A stretch of 64,000 bases of DNA, from the NCBI GenBank assembly GCA_026003395.1, contig BPHE01000002.1, positions 124,001 to 188,000 of the forward strand, in the 5' to 3' direction. The translations under genes were made by a program, and so were the position numbers. The DNA comes from Vicingaceae bacterium (GTDB lineage: Bacteria > Bacteroidota > Bacteroidia > Flavobacteriales_E > Vicingaceae). The notes under the pieces were generated by a model that had not been told where the DNA came from, made no database searches, and saw only the letters and a program-made list of their open reading frames with translations. Positions 28,295 through 42,791 of this stretch are shown here, in pieces; the stretch's first letter is position 1; the number at the start of each line of letters is the position of its first letter.

Positions 28295-31083
28295 AATTTC
28301 AATTGCACACCTGCTGTAATATAAACACCGGTTTTATATTGCATAATCAACTGGTCACTTTTACGTATCGCACCATCTTCATTGGCGTCTTGCATAAGTT
28401 TGAACGGACTGTTCAGGATATTTTGACAGGATATAAACCATTGATGATTTTTAAAAAACGTTTTGGAAATATTCATATCAAACATTCCACGTGGCATCTC
28501 ATAAATGTCGGGCGTTCCATAACTTCCCACCACAAAAATTCTTGGTCCAATGATGTTGTAAATGGCATTGACCTGCCATCCGGTAGCTGTGTCATGAAAA
28601 TAAATTCCGGCGTTGAACGTATAAGGCGACTGCCCCATCAATGGCCTGACAGATTCTTGTCCTTGAGCACGGCTGCCTAAATCAACCCGGCTGAAAATAT
28701 ATGCAGCATTCAAAACTAACGTAAATTTATCTCTCAAAATCTTGCTTTTTGTTTTGATATTTTTTCTCAATTCGGCTTCTATACCGTAACTATTCGCTTT
28801 GGGGGCATTGTCAAAAGTGAAATTTCTTGTCCCACCGGAACCACTACCCGGCACAAAATACATTTCTATAGGATTTTGAAAGTATTTGTAAAAAACGCCC
28901 AATGTAATTATCTCTCCCATAGAAGGATAAAATTCATATCTCAAATCTGCATTATGAATTGTGGCCATTTTCAAAGAATTGTTTCCGAACAAAACATTGT
29001 TAAAGTTGAAATCATAAAAGGCAAAAGGAGCCAATTCTCTGAATTCAGGCCGATTGACCGACATAAAATAAGATGTACGGAATTTGCTTTTCTCGGTCAA
29101 GTCAAATGCACTATTGATACTCGGCAAAATGTTTGTTTTCACTTTATTGACAACAACCGGACTGCCAGAATAATTTTTTGAATTCAAGTTTTGAGAGAAA
29201 TTTTCAACTCTTACCCCTGTGGTCACAAACCATCTTGGTGTGATTTGCATCTTAAACATGGTGAATCCTGCAAGATTTTGTGAATTTGCAACATATCTGT
29301 CGCTCGGATTTGTACCCTCTTCCAACAAAAAGCCGGTGGAATCATTGATGTTTTTTTCAGAAAATATCTCATCTATCGGCAAAAAAATCAAATTATTGTC
29401 AAACTTTGAGTTGCTGGCTTTTGTATACGAAATCCATCTTGCATTGAATGCTCTTTGACGGTTTTCATAATACATCCCGGTTATCCATTGATTTTTCGTA
29501 TTTTCATCTTTTCCCAGATTATGGCTGTATTGAGACCATGCCGTAAATGTATTTTCATCGGTTCGACCAAAAAAACGCCCTGCATCCAAAACACTTGCCG
29601 ATGGAGGTATAATCACTTGATAGGATGTATTAAAATCCGTGTCGGTTATGTCTTTTACGGTTCTTATCCTCTTAAAATCCGGCTGATTTTCGATAGCCCG
29701 TGAATAATTGGCATTAAAATATATTTTACCTCGCGGTAATTCTCTTTCTGCATTGAAAGTTTGACTAATTAAGGTGCGCTGACGATATTGCATGGCATAA
29801 TTTTTCACCCTGAATCCTTCTTCCAGGTTATATCCTTGCCGTTCGGTAAAAATATTGTCAGCGTTATTATTAAAAAAGAATGTCAACGAAAATTTATTTT
29901 TTCCATGCACGATGCTTAGAGCGTTTATGATATTTGTTCTGATTGTATTTTGATAAACAGCATCTTCATAATTATAGATGGTATCTGATATTCCGGTATT
30001 TATGTCAAAAGCATTGTAATTTAGATTTTGCGCCTTATAGCTTAAATTTGAATTGGAATAACCAATACTCAAGAGATTAGTAATGATTCCTCCCGTAATT
30101 TTTTTGTTCCAACCTCTTACAATATTTAACCGTTGATCGGGCATGGCTTGTGTGGTTTTCCAATTCCAAGTGTTTGGCAACAAGCGACTCTGATTGACTA
30201 CATCTGTTTTTTCCTGAATTTTTCTCATATCAGAAACAAACCCCAAAGGCAGTTGTCTATATTGCTGACCAAATCCAAACATATCCATTGCACCGGCTCT
30301 GTTTATATTGAAAGCATCAAAAGTGGTCGATTGTCTGTATGACGATGAATATTGTATTGACGTGAAGTTGCTGTCAACCTGGTTTTTGGTGAAAATTTTA
30401 ATGGCACCACCCGCAAAATCACCGGGCAAATCAGGTGTGGCAGATTTATAGATGATAATTCTGTCTATCATGGATGAAGGAAGAACATCATAAGCAAATG
30501 ACCTGCGGTCGCTTTCAAAGCTTGGTGCAGCAGTTTCATTCAGCCAGGTAGTGTTGTAGCGGTCATTCAAACCTCTTACTACGATAAATCGATTGTTGAA
30601 TATCGAAACCCCGGCTGATCTTTTTACAGCTTCCGAAAGATTACGATCTTGTGATTGTTTGATTTGTTCGGATGATATACCGGTTGCCACTTGGGGGGCG
30701 TTCTTTATTTCCATCAAAACTGCCGTGGTTGTTTGTGTCTTGCGTGTTTCATAAATTTCAAAGGCATCCAAATCCAATGATGCTTCTTTCAATTTTATTT
30801 GCACTGTCTTAGTTTCATTTTTCGCCAATGTAATTTTGACTGTGTCGTTTTTATAACCAACAAATGATGCTATCAAATGATATTGTCCCGCAGATAAGGA
30901 TATTTCAAAACTCCCATCCATATCGGTAATGGTGCCCTTAAAATTTTCCATAACATAAACACTTGCTCCGGGCAAAGGGCTATTTTGCAGGTCTAATACT
31001 TTTCCTTTAACGGTTTGTGCATTTGAATGGTGAATAATGAATAATGTAAGAAAAGTAAAGAAAATAAAATTTTTCATTTGCAA
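28291..31083 (-). CDS. TonB-dependent outer-membrane receptor
   Basis: This 930-residue protein has a signal peptide (MKNFIFFTFLTLFIIHHSNA), a carboxypeptidase-regulatory-like domain (VKGKVLDLQNSPLPGASVYV, about 24–43; SFVGYKNDTVKITL), a plug domain (GVSIFNNRFIVVRGLNDRYN, about 153–172) and a long β-barrel that ends in VQLKF with a terminal aromatic residue. By family knowledge it imports a large or scarce nutrient using TonB energy. The plug sequence is closer to the 'TonB-dependent receptor plus CarbopepD_reg' class than to SusC with a SusD partner, and no susD lies beside it. The substrate is unknown. Confidence 0.9.
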   Translation of the reverse strand: MQMKNFIFFTFLTLFIIHHSNAQTVKGKVLDLQNSPLPGASVYVMENFKGTITDMDGSFEISLSAGQYHLIASFVGYKNDTVKITLAKNETKTVQIKLKEASLDLDAFEIYETRKTQTTTAVLMEIKNAPQVATGISSEQIKQSQDRNLSEAVKRSAGVSIFNNRFIVVRGLNDRYNTTWLNETAAPSFESDRRSFAYDVLPSSMIDRIIIYKSATPDLPGDFAGGAIKIFTKNQVDSNFTSIQYSSSYRQSTTFDAFNINRAGAMDMFGFGQQYRQLPLGFVSDMRKIQEKTDVVNQSRLLPNTWNWKTTQAMPDQRLNIVRGWNKKITGGIITNLLSIGYSNSNLSYKAQNLNYNAFDINTGISDTIYNYEDAVYQNTIRTNIINALSIVHGKNKFSLTFFFNNNADNIFTERQGYNLEEGFRVKNYAMQYRQRTLISQTFNAERELPRGKIYFNANYSRAIENQPDFKRIRTVKDITDTDFNTSYQVIIPPSASVLDAGRFFGRTDENTFTAWSQYSHNLGKDENTKNQWITGMYYENRQRAFNARWISYTKASNSKFDNNLIFLPIDEIFSEKNINDSTGFLLEEGTNPSDRYVANSQNLAGFTMFKMQITPRWFVTTGVRVENFSQNLNSKNYSGSPVVVNKVKTNILPSINSAFDLTEKSKFRTSYFMSVNRPEFRELAPFAFYDFNFNNVLFGNNSLKMATIHNADLRYEFYPSMGEIITLGVFYKYFQNPIEMYFVPGSGSGGTRNFTFDNAPKANSYGIEAELRKNIKTKSKILRDKFTLVLNAAYIFSRVDLGSRAQGQESVRPLMGQSPYTFNAGIYFHDTATGWQVNAIYNIIGPRIFVVGSYGTPDIYEMPRGMFDMNISKTFFKNHQWFISCQNILNSPFKLMQDANEDGAIRKSDQLIMQYKTGVYITAGVQLKF

Positions 31084-31260
31084 TTTTTTTTTTGCAAAGT
31101 TCAGCTATTGCCATTAAGCATTTGTTAAGACAAAATGAATATATTATGAAACTGTTTCAGCTAACAGGAGTTATTGCCATGAAGGGAAATCTCCAATAAT
31201 TGTAAGATTTTCATCAGATTGAGTCAAGATAAGTGAATATTTCTCAATGTTAATTTTGTT

Positions 31261-32118
31261 TTAATTTTTTTCAACAAAATTATTTCTGTAATAATTGATT
31301 AAAATGAGCGATAAAACAATCAAAGCAATTCCCAAAAGTGAAAAAAACGGCAAATATTCCTTAAAAAACAATATACCGATGATGATTGCATAAATCACTC
31401 CGGCAAATTTAAAAGGTACAATTACCCATGCCTTATCGCTCAACAAAGCCAGTGTCATATAATATTGCGCCACAAATGTCAATATCCCGATCGACAAGAG
31501 CAATAGCCACCCCGTAAGTCCGGGCGCTTGCCATTCTATAATGGCGGGAACAATCATGACAGGTATACCAACCAAAGGAAAATACATCACTATCGTCACC
31601 GGATCTTCTTTTCCTAAACCTTTGATAACATTATATGCCAACCCGGATATAAATGCAGATATTAACCCTGTAATAAGATAAAAGGTTGACACACGGTTAT
31701 CAAATCCTTTTAACAACATTATTCCGGTAAAAGCCATCAATAACAACAGCCAAATGACAGGCGATGCTTTTTCTTTGTGCCACCCTGACGCTATCAAAAT
31801 GGTAAACAAGGGGGATGTATATTGCAATGTAGTGGCTGTGGCCAATGGCAGGTGTTTAATACTCAAAAACAATAAATATAAAGCCGTTACACCAAAAAGG
31901 CCTCTTGCCAATAACATCTTTTTGTTATTTCCCAATATCTTGAATTGGGGATCTTTCATTTTTTTCAACCATAAGTATATAAATGCCACGATTAAAGTTA
32001 TCAATGAACGAAAAAATACTATTTGAGAAACCGGAATGTAATGTAAGAATTTGACCAAAGCATTGACTATCGAAAATAATAACCCGGCCAGCAACATATA
32101 CACTACTCCCCTGTGCAT
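31261..32118 (-). CDS. EamA/DMT-family permease
   Basis: This 285-residue protein has ten predicted membrane segments in two EamA halves (for example ARGLFGVTALYLLFLSIKHL at about 90–109 and PFKFAGVIYAIIIGILFFKE at about 236–255). The family exports or imports small metabolites. The ATG at 32118 overlaps the stop codon of the upstream TonB receptor gene in a TAATG junction, so translation is probably coupled. The pairing suggests both handle one substrate, but nothing in the sequence names it. The 177 bp between it and the previous gene's start show no gene. Confidence 0.88.
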   Translation of the reverse strand: MHRGVVYMLLAGLLFSIVNALVKFLHYIPVSQIVFFRSLITLIVAFIYLWLKKMKDPQFKILGNNKKMLLARGLFGVTALYLLFLSIKHLPLATATTLQYTSPLFTILIASGWHKEKASPVIWLLLLMAFTGIMLLKGFDNRVSTFYLITGLISAFISGLAYNVIKGLGKEDPVTIVMYFPLVGIPVMIVPAIIEWQAPGLTGWLLLLSIGILTFVAQYYMTLALLSDKAWVIVPFKFAGVIYAIIIGILFFKEYLPFFSLLGIALIVLSLILINYYRNNFVEKN

Positions 32119-34646
32119 TAGAAACTAATATAAAATTTCAGATTTATTCGTCTTGGCGTAAGATAATTAGGTATGGCATATTGTCTGTTAGTGACATCTT
32201 TTAACCAAGTATAAGAGATTGTGTTATTGACTTGAAAAAGATTAAAAACTTCTAAACCTATCCAGAAGGCATCAATTTTATTCAACCATTTCGCTTTAAA
32301 TTCTTTATTATCGTTATGTTTTTTTATTTGATATTGCACCCCCAAATCTGCCCGTCGGTAGAACGGATATCGAAGTGTGTCTTTATACCTTGAATGATCC
32401 GGTGGTCCAAAAGGCAAACCGGATCCAAAAAACATGGTCATCGACATTGTGATCCGGTCAAAACCGGGAATATAATCCTGAAAAAACATTCCGAAATTCA
32501 ACCATTGGTCCGTAGGTCTTGGAATATAACCAACCTCCACCGTATCTATTCTGCTAACTGTAGTGTTAAAGGTATAGCCGGGAATGATTCTTTCACCGTC
32601 CGTATTATATGCCACCGTATAATAATCTCCTTTAATATCCTCTTTTGTTTGCATCAAAGACAAACTAAACCACGACTCTGTACCTGCCACAAATTCGCCA
32701 TTTATTTTCATATCTATACCGGCAGCATAGGCCAGTGCTATTTCTTTTGCAAAATATCGAATTCTGACATCATTCACTTCATATGGTATTACCCTTGGCA
32801 TATATTTGTAATACGCTTCCACCATCCATTTAAAATCACGTCCCCACATTTTAAACAAATGGTCGACACCGGCAATAAAATGCCATGATTGTTGATTTCG
32901 GGCTTGTAAATTTAAACTTCCGTCAAAATCCCTGAGCTCCCTATAGAACGGTGGCTGATAATACAAACCCACTGCCCAACGAAAAACATAATTTTTCTCC
33001 CAATCAGGTTTCAGCCCAACCTGAATCCTTGGAGAAACAACCCACCGATTGTTTTGATTGTTAAAATTAGTTCTCATGCCGGCATTTATATTCCATTCGT
33101 GTTGTTTTGATGTCGATATTTGCCACTCTTTCTGCATATACGCCGCTGTCCTGAAAACACCCAAATTATTGCTTTGATTGACATAATAAGGAAGTATAAT
33201 TTCTTTTTTTGGTTGTTGTGATGGATCGGTATAACCTACCGAATCTTGTGGTCTGGGAATAATATAACCTGCGCTGTCTATCAAACTCCATTCTTTAAAA
33301 ATATCTTCTATTTGATCCAATTCAAACAAAATTCCGGCTTTTACCGGATTTTTCCCGTTAAAAACAGTCAATTTTGCTTCTGTTCTGTAAATATCTACAT
33401 CCAGACGATTTCGGGCATTTTGCAGATAAGATCCCACACCAAGCGTATAGCTTGTTTCGCCAAAATTGCTCTTGCTGAGATCTTTTTCCAGGGCATCAAT
33501 CCTGTACAAACCATCGATGGTAAACCGCTCTTCTTCCCTGCTTCTTATCCAGGTATTGATCCACTTTACTTCTTTGGATTTGTCTTTATATGCCAGTGTC
33601 ATCGCATTGGTTGACGTCAAGTATCTGGAAATTTGTTGTCCTTCAAAAAATACCGTCAACCGTAATGCCTGATTGATTGTGCCAAACTCGGTTTCCTGTG
33701 TTTGCGGGATAAAAAGATAGCGATTAAAGGCAATGTTCGACAACCAACTCAAATGCCATTTTTCTGAAAGTTGATAACCGATCAACGATTGCCAATCAAA
33801 AAAAACCGGCTTGTAGCTTCCCTTCGTATCCAGAGCTCCCAATAGATATTGATTCGTCCGGTACCTAGCCCCTATGTTATATGAAAACCGGTATTTCATT
33901 GCCGTGCCTTCCGTATGCAAATCCATTCCCAGGATACCTGCCGTTATGCTGCTCTTTCTTTCCAATGGTTCTTTATACCTCACATCCAGGACCGACGAAA
34001 GCTTGTCGCCATAATACGCCGGAAATCCTCCTGCCGAAAAAGAGACACTCTGTACCATGTCAGGATTGACAAAACTAAGTCCTTCTTGTTGGCCGGCTCT
34101 TGTGATGATCGGACGGTATATTTCCACATCATTCACATATATCAAGTTTTCATCATAATTTCCACCTCTCACACTATATTGCGAGCTCAACTCATTATTG
34201 GAACTGACACCCGGCAATGTCTTCAAAATGGCTTCTATTCCCCCGCTTGCCGTGGTAATTTTTTTCACCCATTTAGGATCGATTTTCACCATATTGTCCA
34301 TTCTTTCTCCTTCCGAAACTACCTCCACTTCGGGCAATTGAATATCTTTTGTCAATAAAAGTACATTCCCCAAATCAAATTTATCCTGCAAGGTTATCTT
34401 TTTCGTATGGTAATTCAAATGGGATATCACCAATTCATACTCTCCGGATTTTCTGATTTTAAAACTGAAATATCCCATCGAGTCGCTCACAGTTCCTGTC
34501 TTTATCGAAGGAATGTATACCGATGCGTTGACCACCGGCCGGTTGGTTTGCACATCCAGCAAACGGCCTTTGATTTCAACTTCCTGGGCAAAACCTGCCG
34601 CCGGCAAAAATATCAACACCAATATACCAATGATCCACTTTAACAT
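32118..34646 (-). CDS. TonB-dependent receptor with carboxypeptidase-regulatory domain
   Basis: This 842-residue protein has a signal peptide (MLKWIIGILVLIFLPAAGFA), a CarboxypepD_reg domain (VEIKGRLLDVQTNRPVVNAS), a plug domain (LKTLPGVSSNNELSSQYSVR and NYDENLIYVNDVEIYRP) and a β-barrel ending in INLKFYISF, with the terminal aromatic residue expected of outer-membrane barrels. It is the first gene of a two-gene unit with the EamA permease, overlapping by one base. The transported compound is not indicated. Confidence 0.9.
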   Translation of the reverse strand: MLKWIIGILVLIFLPAAGFAQEVEIKGRLLDVQTNRPVVNASVYIPSIKTGTVSDSMGYFSFKIRKSGEYELVISHLNYHTKKITLQDKFDLGNVLLLTKDIQLPEVEVVSEGERMDNMVKIDPKWVKKITTASGGIEAILKTLPGVSSNNELSSQYSVRGGNYDENLIYVNDVEIYRPIITRAGQQEGLSFVNPDMVQSVSFSAGGFPAYYGDKLSSVLDVRYKEPLERKSSITAGILGMDLHTEGTAMKYRFSYNIGARYRTNQYLLGALDTKGSYKPVFFDWQSLIGYQLSEKWHLSWLSNIAFNRYLFIPQTQETEFGTINQALRLTVFFEGQQISRYLTSTNAMTLAYKDKSKEVKWINTWIRSREEERFTIDGLYRIDALEKDLSKSNFGETSYTLGVGSYLQNARNRLDVDIYRTEAKLTVFNGKNPVKAGILFELDQIEDIFKEWSLIDSAGYIIPRPQDSVGYTDPSQQPKKEIILPYYVNQSNNLGVFRTAAYMQKEWQISTSKQHEWNINAGMRTNFNNQNNRWVVSPRIQVGLKPDWEKNYVFRWAVGLYYQPPFYRELRDFDGSLNLQARNQQSWHFIAGVDHLFKMWGRDFKWMVEAYYKYMPRVIPYEVNDVRIRYFAKEIALAYAAGIDMKINGEFVAGTESWFSLSLMQTKEDIKGDYYTVAYNTDGERIIPGYTFNTTVSRIDTVEVGYIPRPTDQWLNFGMFFQDYIPGFDRITMSMTMFFGSGLPFGPPDHSRYKDTLRYPFYRRADLGVQYQIKKHNDNKEFKAKWLNKIDAFWIGLEVFNLFQVNNTISYTWLKDVTNRQYAIPNYLTPRRINLKFYISF

Positions 34647-34805
34647 TCATCAAAAATAAAGCCCAAAGTTAACCCAATTCATCACAATATCGTATTTCAA
34701 CCTGCAAAAACTCATTTCCACATTCCCACAAAACGCCAATCTGCAATAAATATTTCCACCCAAACCGTCTAAAAAATCCTGACAACACCAGTTTTAGTTA
34801 AAAAT

Positions 34806-34955
34806 TTGGGGCACGCACGTGCTTCGCTTCTATTCCTCGCCCCTCAGCCATACGGCCGGCATGGCTGCCCGGCGATCCTCCTGCCGTCGGCTGCCGGGCA
34901 GCCTGCCGGCCGGGCTTCGTTGCTGCGGGATATCCGCTCAGCCCGGCTGCCGGTT
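34806..34955 (+). repeat. GC-rich structured repeat, copy B
   Basis: About 150 bp in the 398-bp gap between the divergent TonB receptor and ftsX genes. It begins TTGGGGCACGCACG and ends CCCGGCTGCCGGTT. Left arm 34854–34873 and right arm 34893–34911 pair as a 19-bp stem with one bulged T, around the constant block GATCCTCCTGCCGTCGGCT. It lies about 90 bp upstream of ftsX in the same orientation. The rest of the gap (34647–34805) is AT-rich with no gene recognised. Confidence 0.88.
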
Positions 34956-35044
34956 TTATCTTATTACTGCACTTAAAATTTAATCCATCATTCAAAAAAA
35001 ACTTATTTTAGCGGCAAAAATTATTAATTAACCATTCATCATTT

Positions 35045-35911
35045 ATGGCCATCAAAAACATCAAACCTTTCAGAAGTTCCTATTTCTCGGTAATCATAAG
35101 CATTGCCCTGGTTATCTACACACTCGGCATTATAGGTTTTCTTTTGATCAACGCCAAATATCTCTCCGATTATTTCAAAGAAAACATAGCCATTACACTT
35201 GTCCTCAACGAAAACATTAAAGAACCCGAAATTATTCACCTTTCCAAAACATTACAAAGCGAAAAATTCATCAAAAGCATACGATACATTCATCCGGACA
35301 GTGCTGCAGCAAGATTAAGCAAAGAACTGGGCGAAGATTTCATCTCATTTTTAGGTTACAACCCCCTTTTGCCGGTGCTCGAATTAAAACTAATTGCCGG
35401 TTATGCACATCCCGACAGCTTAACATTTATAGAAAAAAAACTTTCTGAATATCCCAAAGTCAAAGAAGTGTATTACGAAAAAAATTTGTTGATAACCGTT
35501 CACGAAAACATTAAAAAAATCGGCACTTTCCTTTTAGCTTTTTCTGTCATCATGTTTATCATCGCATTTGCTCTTATCGACAGTTCCATTCGCCTTTCAA
35601 TCTATTCCAAAAGATTTATCATCCGGACAATGCAACTCGTAGGTGCCACACCTGCATTTATACGCCGCCCATTCATTCTTCGCGGCATAATCAACGGACT
35701 TGCAGGAGCATTAATCTCTATCGGATTGTTTTCCTTAACACTCTATTATTTAAATCAATATTTCCCCGAAATGCTCCAAAATCTGCCCAAAGAATACATC
35801 TTGTTGCTTTTTGCAGCCAAAATATTATTGGGAATATTTATTTCATGGATTTCTACTATTTTTGCCGTAAGCAAATATTTACGATTAAAAACATCCGATT
35901 TATATTTTTAA
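35045..35911 (+). CDS. ftsX: Cell division protein FtsX
   Basis: This 288-residue membrane protein has one N-terminal transmembrane segment (YFSVIISIALVIYTLGIIGF, about 13–32), an extracytoplasmic domain of about 120 residues (KFIKSIRYIHPDSAAARLSK, YPKVKEVYYEKNLL) and three C-terminal membrane segments around the FtsX permease-like core (RFIIRTMQLVGATPAFIRRP, about 190–209). FtsX works with the ATPase FtsE to activate cell-wall hydrolases during division. ftsE is not in the window, which is usual in Bacteroidota. It leads the ftsX–DUF3098–uppP operon; the next gene starts 4 bp after its stop. Confidence 0.93.
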   Translation: MAIKNIKPFRSSYFSVIISIALVIYTLGIIGFLLINAKYLSDYFKENIAITLVLNENIKEPEIIHLSKTLQSEKFIKSIRYIHPDSAAARLSKELGEDFISFLGYNPLLPVLELKLIAGYAHPDSLTFIEKKLSEYPKVKEVYYEKNLLITVHENIKKIGTFLLAFSVIMFIIAFALIDSSIRLSIYSKRFIIRTMQLVGATPAFIRRPFILRGIINGLAGALISIGLFSLTLYYLNQYFPEMLQNLPKEYILLLFAAKILLGIFISWISTIFAVSKYLRLKTSDLYF

Positions 35912-35915
35912 AGCT

Positions 35916-36140
35916 ATGAAAAACCCTTTTGTACTAAATAAAAAAAACTACCAAATCATTGTTGCCGGTATTGTTATCGTGGTCATTGGCTACATTTTGA
36001 TGGTCGGCGGTGGATCTGAAGACCCTAACGTTTTTTCACGCGAAATTTTCAGTTTCCGCAGAATCACGCTTGCACCGGTCATTGTTTTGTTGGGATATTT
36101 TATTATCGGCGTTGGTATTATGAAAAAATTTGACCAATGA
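35916..36140 (+). CDS. DUF3098 family small membrane protein
   Basis: This 74-residue protein has two membrane segments ([20 protein letters not shown] at about 13–32 and [20 protein letters not shown] at about 53–72) separated by [19 protein letters not shown], which is the DUF3098 pattern. The family is found in Bacteroidota between ftsX and uppP. Its function is unknown, but the conserved position suggests a link to envelope growth or division. Its stop overlaps the uppP start by 4 bp (ATGA), so the two are translationally coupled. Confidence 0.88.
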   Translation: MKNPFVLNKKNYQIIVAGIVIVVIGYILMVGGGSEDPNVFSREIFSFRRITLAPVIVLLGYFIIGVGIMKKFDQ

Positions 36141-36913
36141 CCATTTGGGACGCAATTATTTTGGCCATCGTCGAAGGTCTCACCGAATTTTTGCCTGTTT
36201 CATCCACCGGACATATGATGATTGCCCAATATTTCTTAGGTATTCCATCCGATGATTTTGTCAAAACTTTTATCGTTCAAATACAGTTTGGAGCCATTCT
36301 GGCAGTTGTTGTCACATATTTTCAACGTTTTTTCAAAAACTTGCAATTTTACTATCTGCTTTTCACGGCTTTCATTCCTGCGGTGATTTTTGGCCTCTTG
36401 CTCAATGACATTATCGACCAACTCTTAGAAAATGTACTGACGGTAGGAATCTCACTTTTTGTCGGCGGTTGGATTCTTGTTTACATTGATAAATGGACCG
36501 AAAACAAAACAAACAAAACTGACATCTCTTACAATGAAGCTCTTATTATCGGCATTTTTCAATGTGTTGCCATGATTCCGGGAGTTTCACGAAGTGCAGC
36601 CACCATCATTGGCGGATTAGTTCAAAAAATTGACAGAAAAACCGCAGCCGAGTTTTCATTCTTTCTTGCCGTACCCACTATGTTTGCCGCCTCGGTTTAT
36701 AAAATTTACAAAAATCCCATGACGCTTGATTCCGGTAATCTCTCGTTGTTGATCACCGGAAATATTGTTTCATTTGTAGTAGCCATGCTCGCCATCAAAT
36801 TTTTTATTGCCGCCTTGACAAAATATGGTTTCCGTTGGTTTGGCTATTACAGAATCGCCATAGGATTGATTATAATCATGTTATACTTGTCGGGACACAA
36901 CCTGTACTTATAA
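36137..36913 (+). CDS. uppP: Undecaprenyl-diphosphatase
   Basis: This 258-residue integral membrane phosphatase converts undecaprenyl diphosphate to undecaprenyl phosphate, recycling the carrier lipid of peptidoglycan and other envelope polymers. Both BacA/UppP signature regions are present: [19 protein letters not shown] (about 13–31) with the catalytic Glu and Ser-rich stretch, and [14 protein letters not shown] (about 149–162) with the conserved Arg. About eight membrane segments are visible. It is the third gene of the ftsX operon. No truB or queA follows, although they often do in related genomes; the next gene is convergent. Confidence 0.95.
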   Translation: MTIWDAIILAIVEGLTEFLPVSSTGHMMIAQYFLGIPSDDFVKTFIVQIQFGAILAVVVTYFQRFFKNLQFYYLLFTAFIPAVIFGLLLNDIIDQLLENVLTVGISLFVGGWILVYIDKWTENKTNKTDISYNEALIIGIFQCVAMIPGVSRSAATIIGGLVQKIDRKTAAEFSFFLAVPTMFAASVYKIYKNPMTLDSGNLSLLITGNIVSFVVAMLAIKFFIAALTKYGFRWFGYYRIAIGLIIIMLYLSGHNLYL

Positions 36914-37034
36914 AGGAACAATAAAACAAGATAAATCAATCCCCTTTCTTTGAATTTTAATTTAAAAATAATCCGCTGACCGATATGAGAATCCACCAAC
37001 GTGATTGACTAAGCAGTAATTTATGTTGATGTTT

Positions 37035-41029
<3,995 letters not shown>

Positions 41030-41113
41030 AAATAGAATTTATTTTTCAATTGGACAAAAATATAAATTTAATTTTAATTCTTTAAAATCTGTTAAACTTA
41101 TTGTTTTATATGT

Positions 41114-41974
41114 TTAAAACAAATGCTTCTCGGCATGGTAAGAAGAGCGGACCAACGGACCACTTTCAACAAATTTAAATCCCATTTCCAATCCGATTTG
41201 TTTGTATTCTTTAAATTTCTCCGGTTTAATAAATTCTGCTACGGGCAAATGTTTGGGTGTAGGTTGCAGATATTGTCCTAAAGTTAAAATATCTACTCCG
41301 GCATTTCTTAAATCTTGCATAGTTTCAATCACCTCATCTTCTGTCTCTCCCAAACCCAACATAATACCGGATTTCGTACGCATGCCTCCTTCTTTTAAAA
41401 TTCTCAAAACCTCCAAACTTCTTTCATATTTGGCTTGAACTCTTACCTGACGGGTCAGACGTTTTACTGTTTCCATGTTGTGTGAAACAATCTCGGGGGC
41501 TACATCGATTATCCGTTGAATATTTTCTCTTACGCCTTTAAAATCAGGAATTAATGTTTCCATGGTGGTGCCGGGCGATACTTTTCTCACAGCTTTAACG
41601 GTTTCGGCCCATATAATTGAACCTCCGTCTTTTAGATCATCTCTGTCTACCGATGTAATGACACAATGTTTTACCCCCATCAACTTAACAGACATCGCCA
41701 CCCGCATCGGTTCATCAGGATCCGGGGGCAAAGGTCGCCCCGTAGCCACGGCACAAAATCCGCATGAACGGGTACATATATTGCCAAGAATCATGAAGGT
41801 GGCCGTTCCGGCTCCCCAACATTCCCCCATGTTAGGACAATTGCCACTTTGACAAATGGTATGTAATTTATATTCGTCAACAATGTTTCTAACTTTTTTA
41901 TAATTTTCACCCACCGGTAATTTCACCCTCAACCATTCCGGCTTCTTTTTTATTTCACTTTTAATTTCTTCCAT
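41114..41974 (-). CDS. lipA: Lipoyl synthase
   Basis: This 286-residue radical SAM enzyme inserts two sulfurs into octanoyl groups on lipoyl domains. Both iron–sulfur cluster sites are present: the auxiliary site C41-C46-C52 in [12 protein letters not shown] and the radical SAM site C67-C71-C74 in [10 protein letters not shown]. The C-terminal [13 protein letters not shown] and the final RSSYHAE, with its conserved serine ligand, are typical. It is cytoplasmic. It follows a hypothetical gene by 11 bp on the same strand, so the two are co-transcribed. Confidence 0.96.
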   Translation of the reverse strand: MEEIKSEIKKKPEWLRVKLPVGENYKKVRNIVDEYKLHTICQSGNCPNMGECWGAGTATFMILGNICTRSCGFCAVATGRPLPPDPDEPMRVAMSVKLMGVKHCVITSVDRDDLKDGGSIIWAETVKAVRKVSPGTTMETLIPDFKGVRENIQRIIDVAPEIVSHNMETVKRLTRQVRVQAKYERSLEVLRILKEGGMRTKSGIMLGLGETEDEVIETMQDLRNAGVDILTLGQYLQPTPKHLPVAEFIKPEKFKEYKQIGLEMGFKFVESGPLVRSSYHAEKHLF

Positions 41975-41985
41975 AAATGTTTGTT

Positions 41986-42753
41986 TTATTGTGTAAATCT
42001 GTTGCCAAAAGTAATATTAACATACAAATTTAAAAACAACCAATCGTTTTTCACCTTGGACGGAGCCATGATGGGTATTCGTGCAGGAAATGCGTCAATC
42101 ATCATTCCTGCCTCCAAAGCATTCACTTCACTTTGCTCAATGGAATAATCAAAATTTACTCCCCATTTTAAATATAAGCCGGGATAAAATTTCGATTTCC
42201 CCAGTCCTTTCCACCAACTTGCACGTCCATAGATATTGTCCAGATTATGTTTGTTTTCGTCGTATGGTTCGATCGTCAAATAAGCATACCCGGGATCTTG
42301 TGTATTGTTTCTAATTAACAAATAAATTGGCTTTGCCCAGGCAATCACAGGGCCTATACTGTAAATGTAGGAAATCGACACACCCTTTAAACTTTGTTTG
42401 GGGGCTATGGTATGAAACAATCCAAATGAAGGCCTGATAAACCAAACAGAATTTTTTTTACCATAAAAATACCCTCGATTATTGTCGTTTAAAGGATTAA
42501 ACTTCTTTATTTCCTTCGAATGTTTCACCGAGGCCATCTCCACTTCAAATATATATCTTGAGAATCCGGTGCGATGAAAGGTTTTCCTGTATAAAAAACC
42601 CACTCCTTGAGTATGTACATATGCCCCCCAGATATTTTCCCTTTTATAAATTACGGTAGTTTCTTCAAAAACGGTTTGTTGCGCATCGACTTTTTGGGAA
42701 AAAATCAAACAAATCAATACGTAAAATAAAAATATGATGCTTTTCGTGTACAT
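41986..42753 (-). CDS. Exported protein of unknown function upstream of lipA
   Basis: This 255-residue protein has a signal peptide ([20 protein letters not shown]). The mature part has many aromatic and alternating residues ([55 protein letters not shown]), which suggests an outer-membrane β-barrel. The last residues, FGNRFTQ, end soon after an aromatic strand. I recognise a conserved-hypothetical look but no named family. It shares an 11-bp junction with lipA. The start at 42753 overlaps a possible -7 box for the divergent osmC gene. Confidence 0.7.
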   Translation of the reverse strand: MYTKSIIFLFYVLICLIFSQKVDAQQTVFEETTVIYKRENIWGAYVHTQGVGFLYRKTFHRTGFSRYIFEVEMASVKHSKEIKKFNPLNDNNRGYFYGKKNSVWFIRPSFGLFHTIAPKQSLKGVSISYIYSIGPVIAWAKPIYLLIRNNTQDPGYAYLTIEPYDENKHNLDNIYGRASWWKGLGKSKFYPGLYLKWGVNFDYSIEQSEVNALEAGMMIDAFPARIPIMAPSKVKNDWLFLNLYVNITFGNRFTQ

Positions 42754-42791
42754 TTGCTATTATGAAAAACAAAATTAAAAAAAAAATCATT

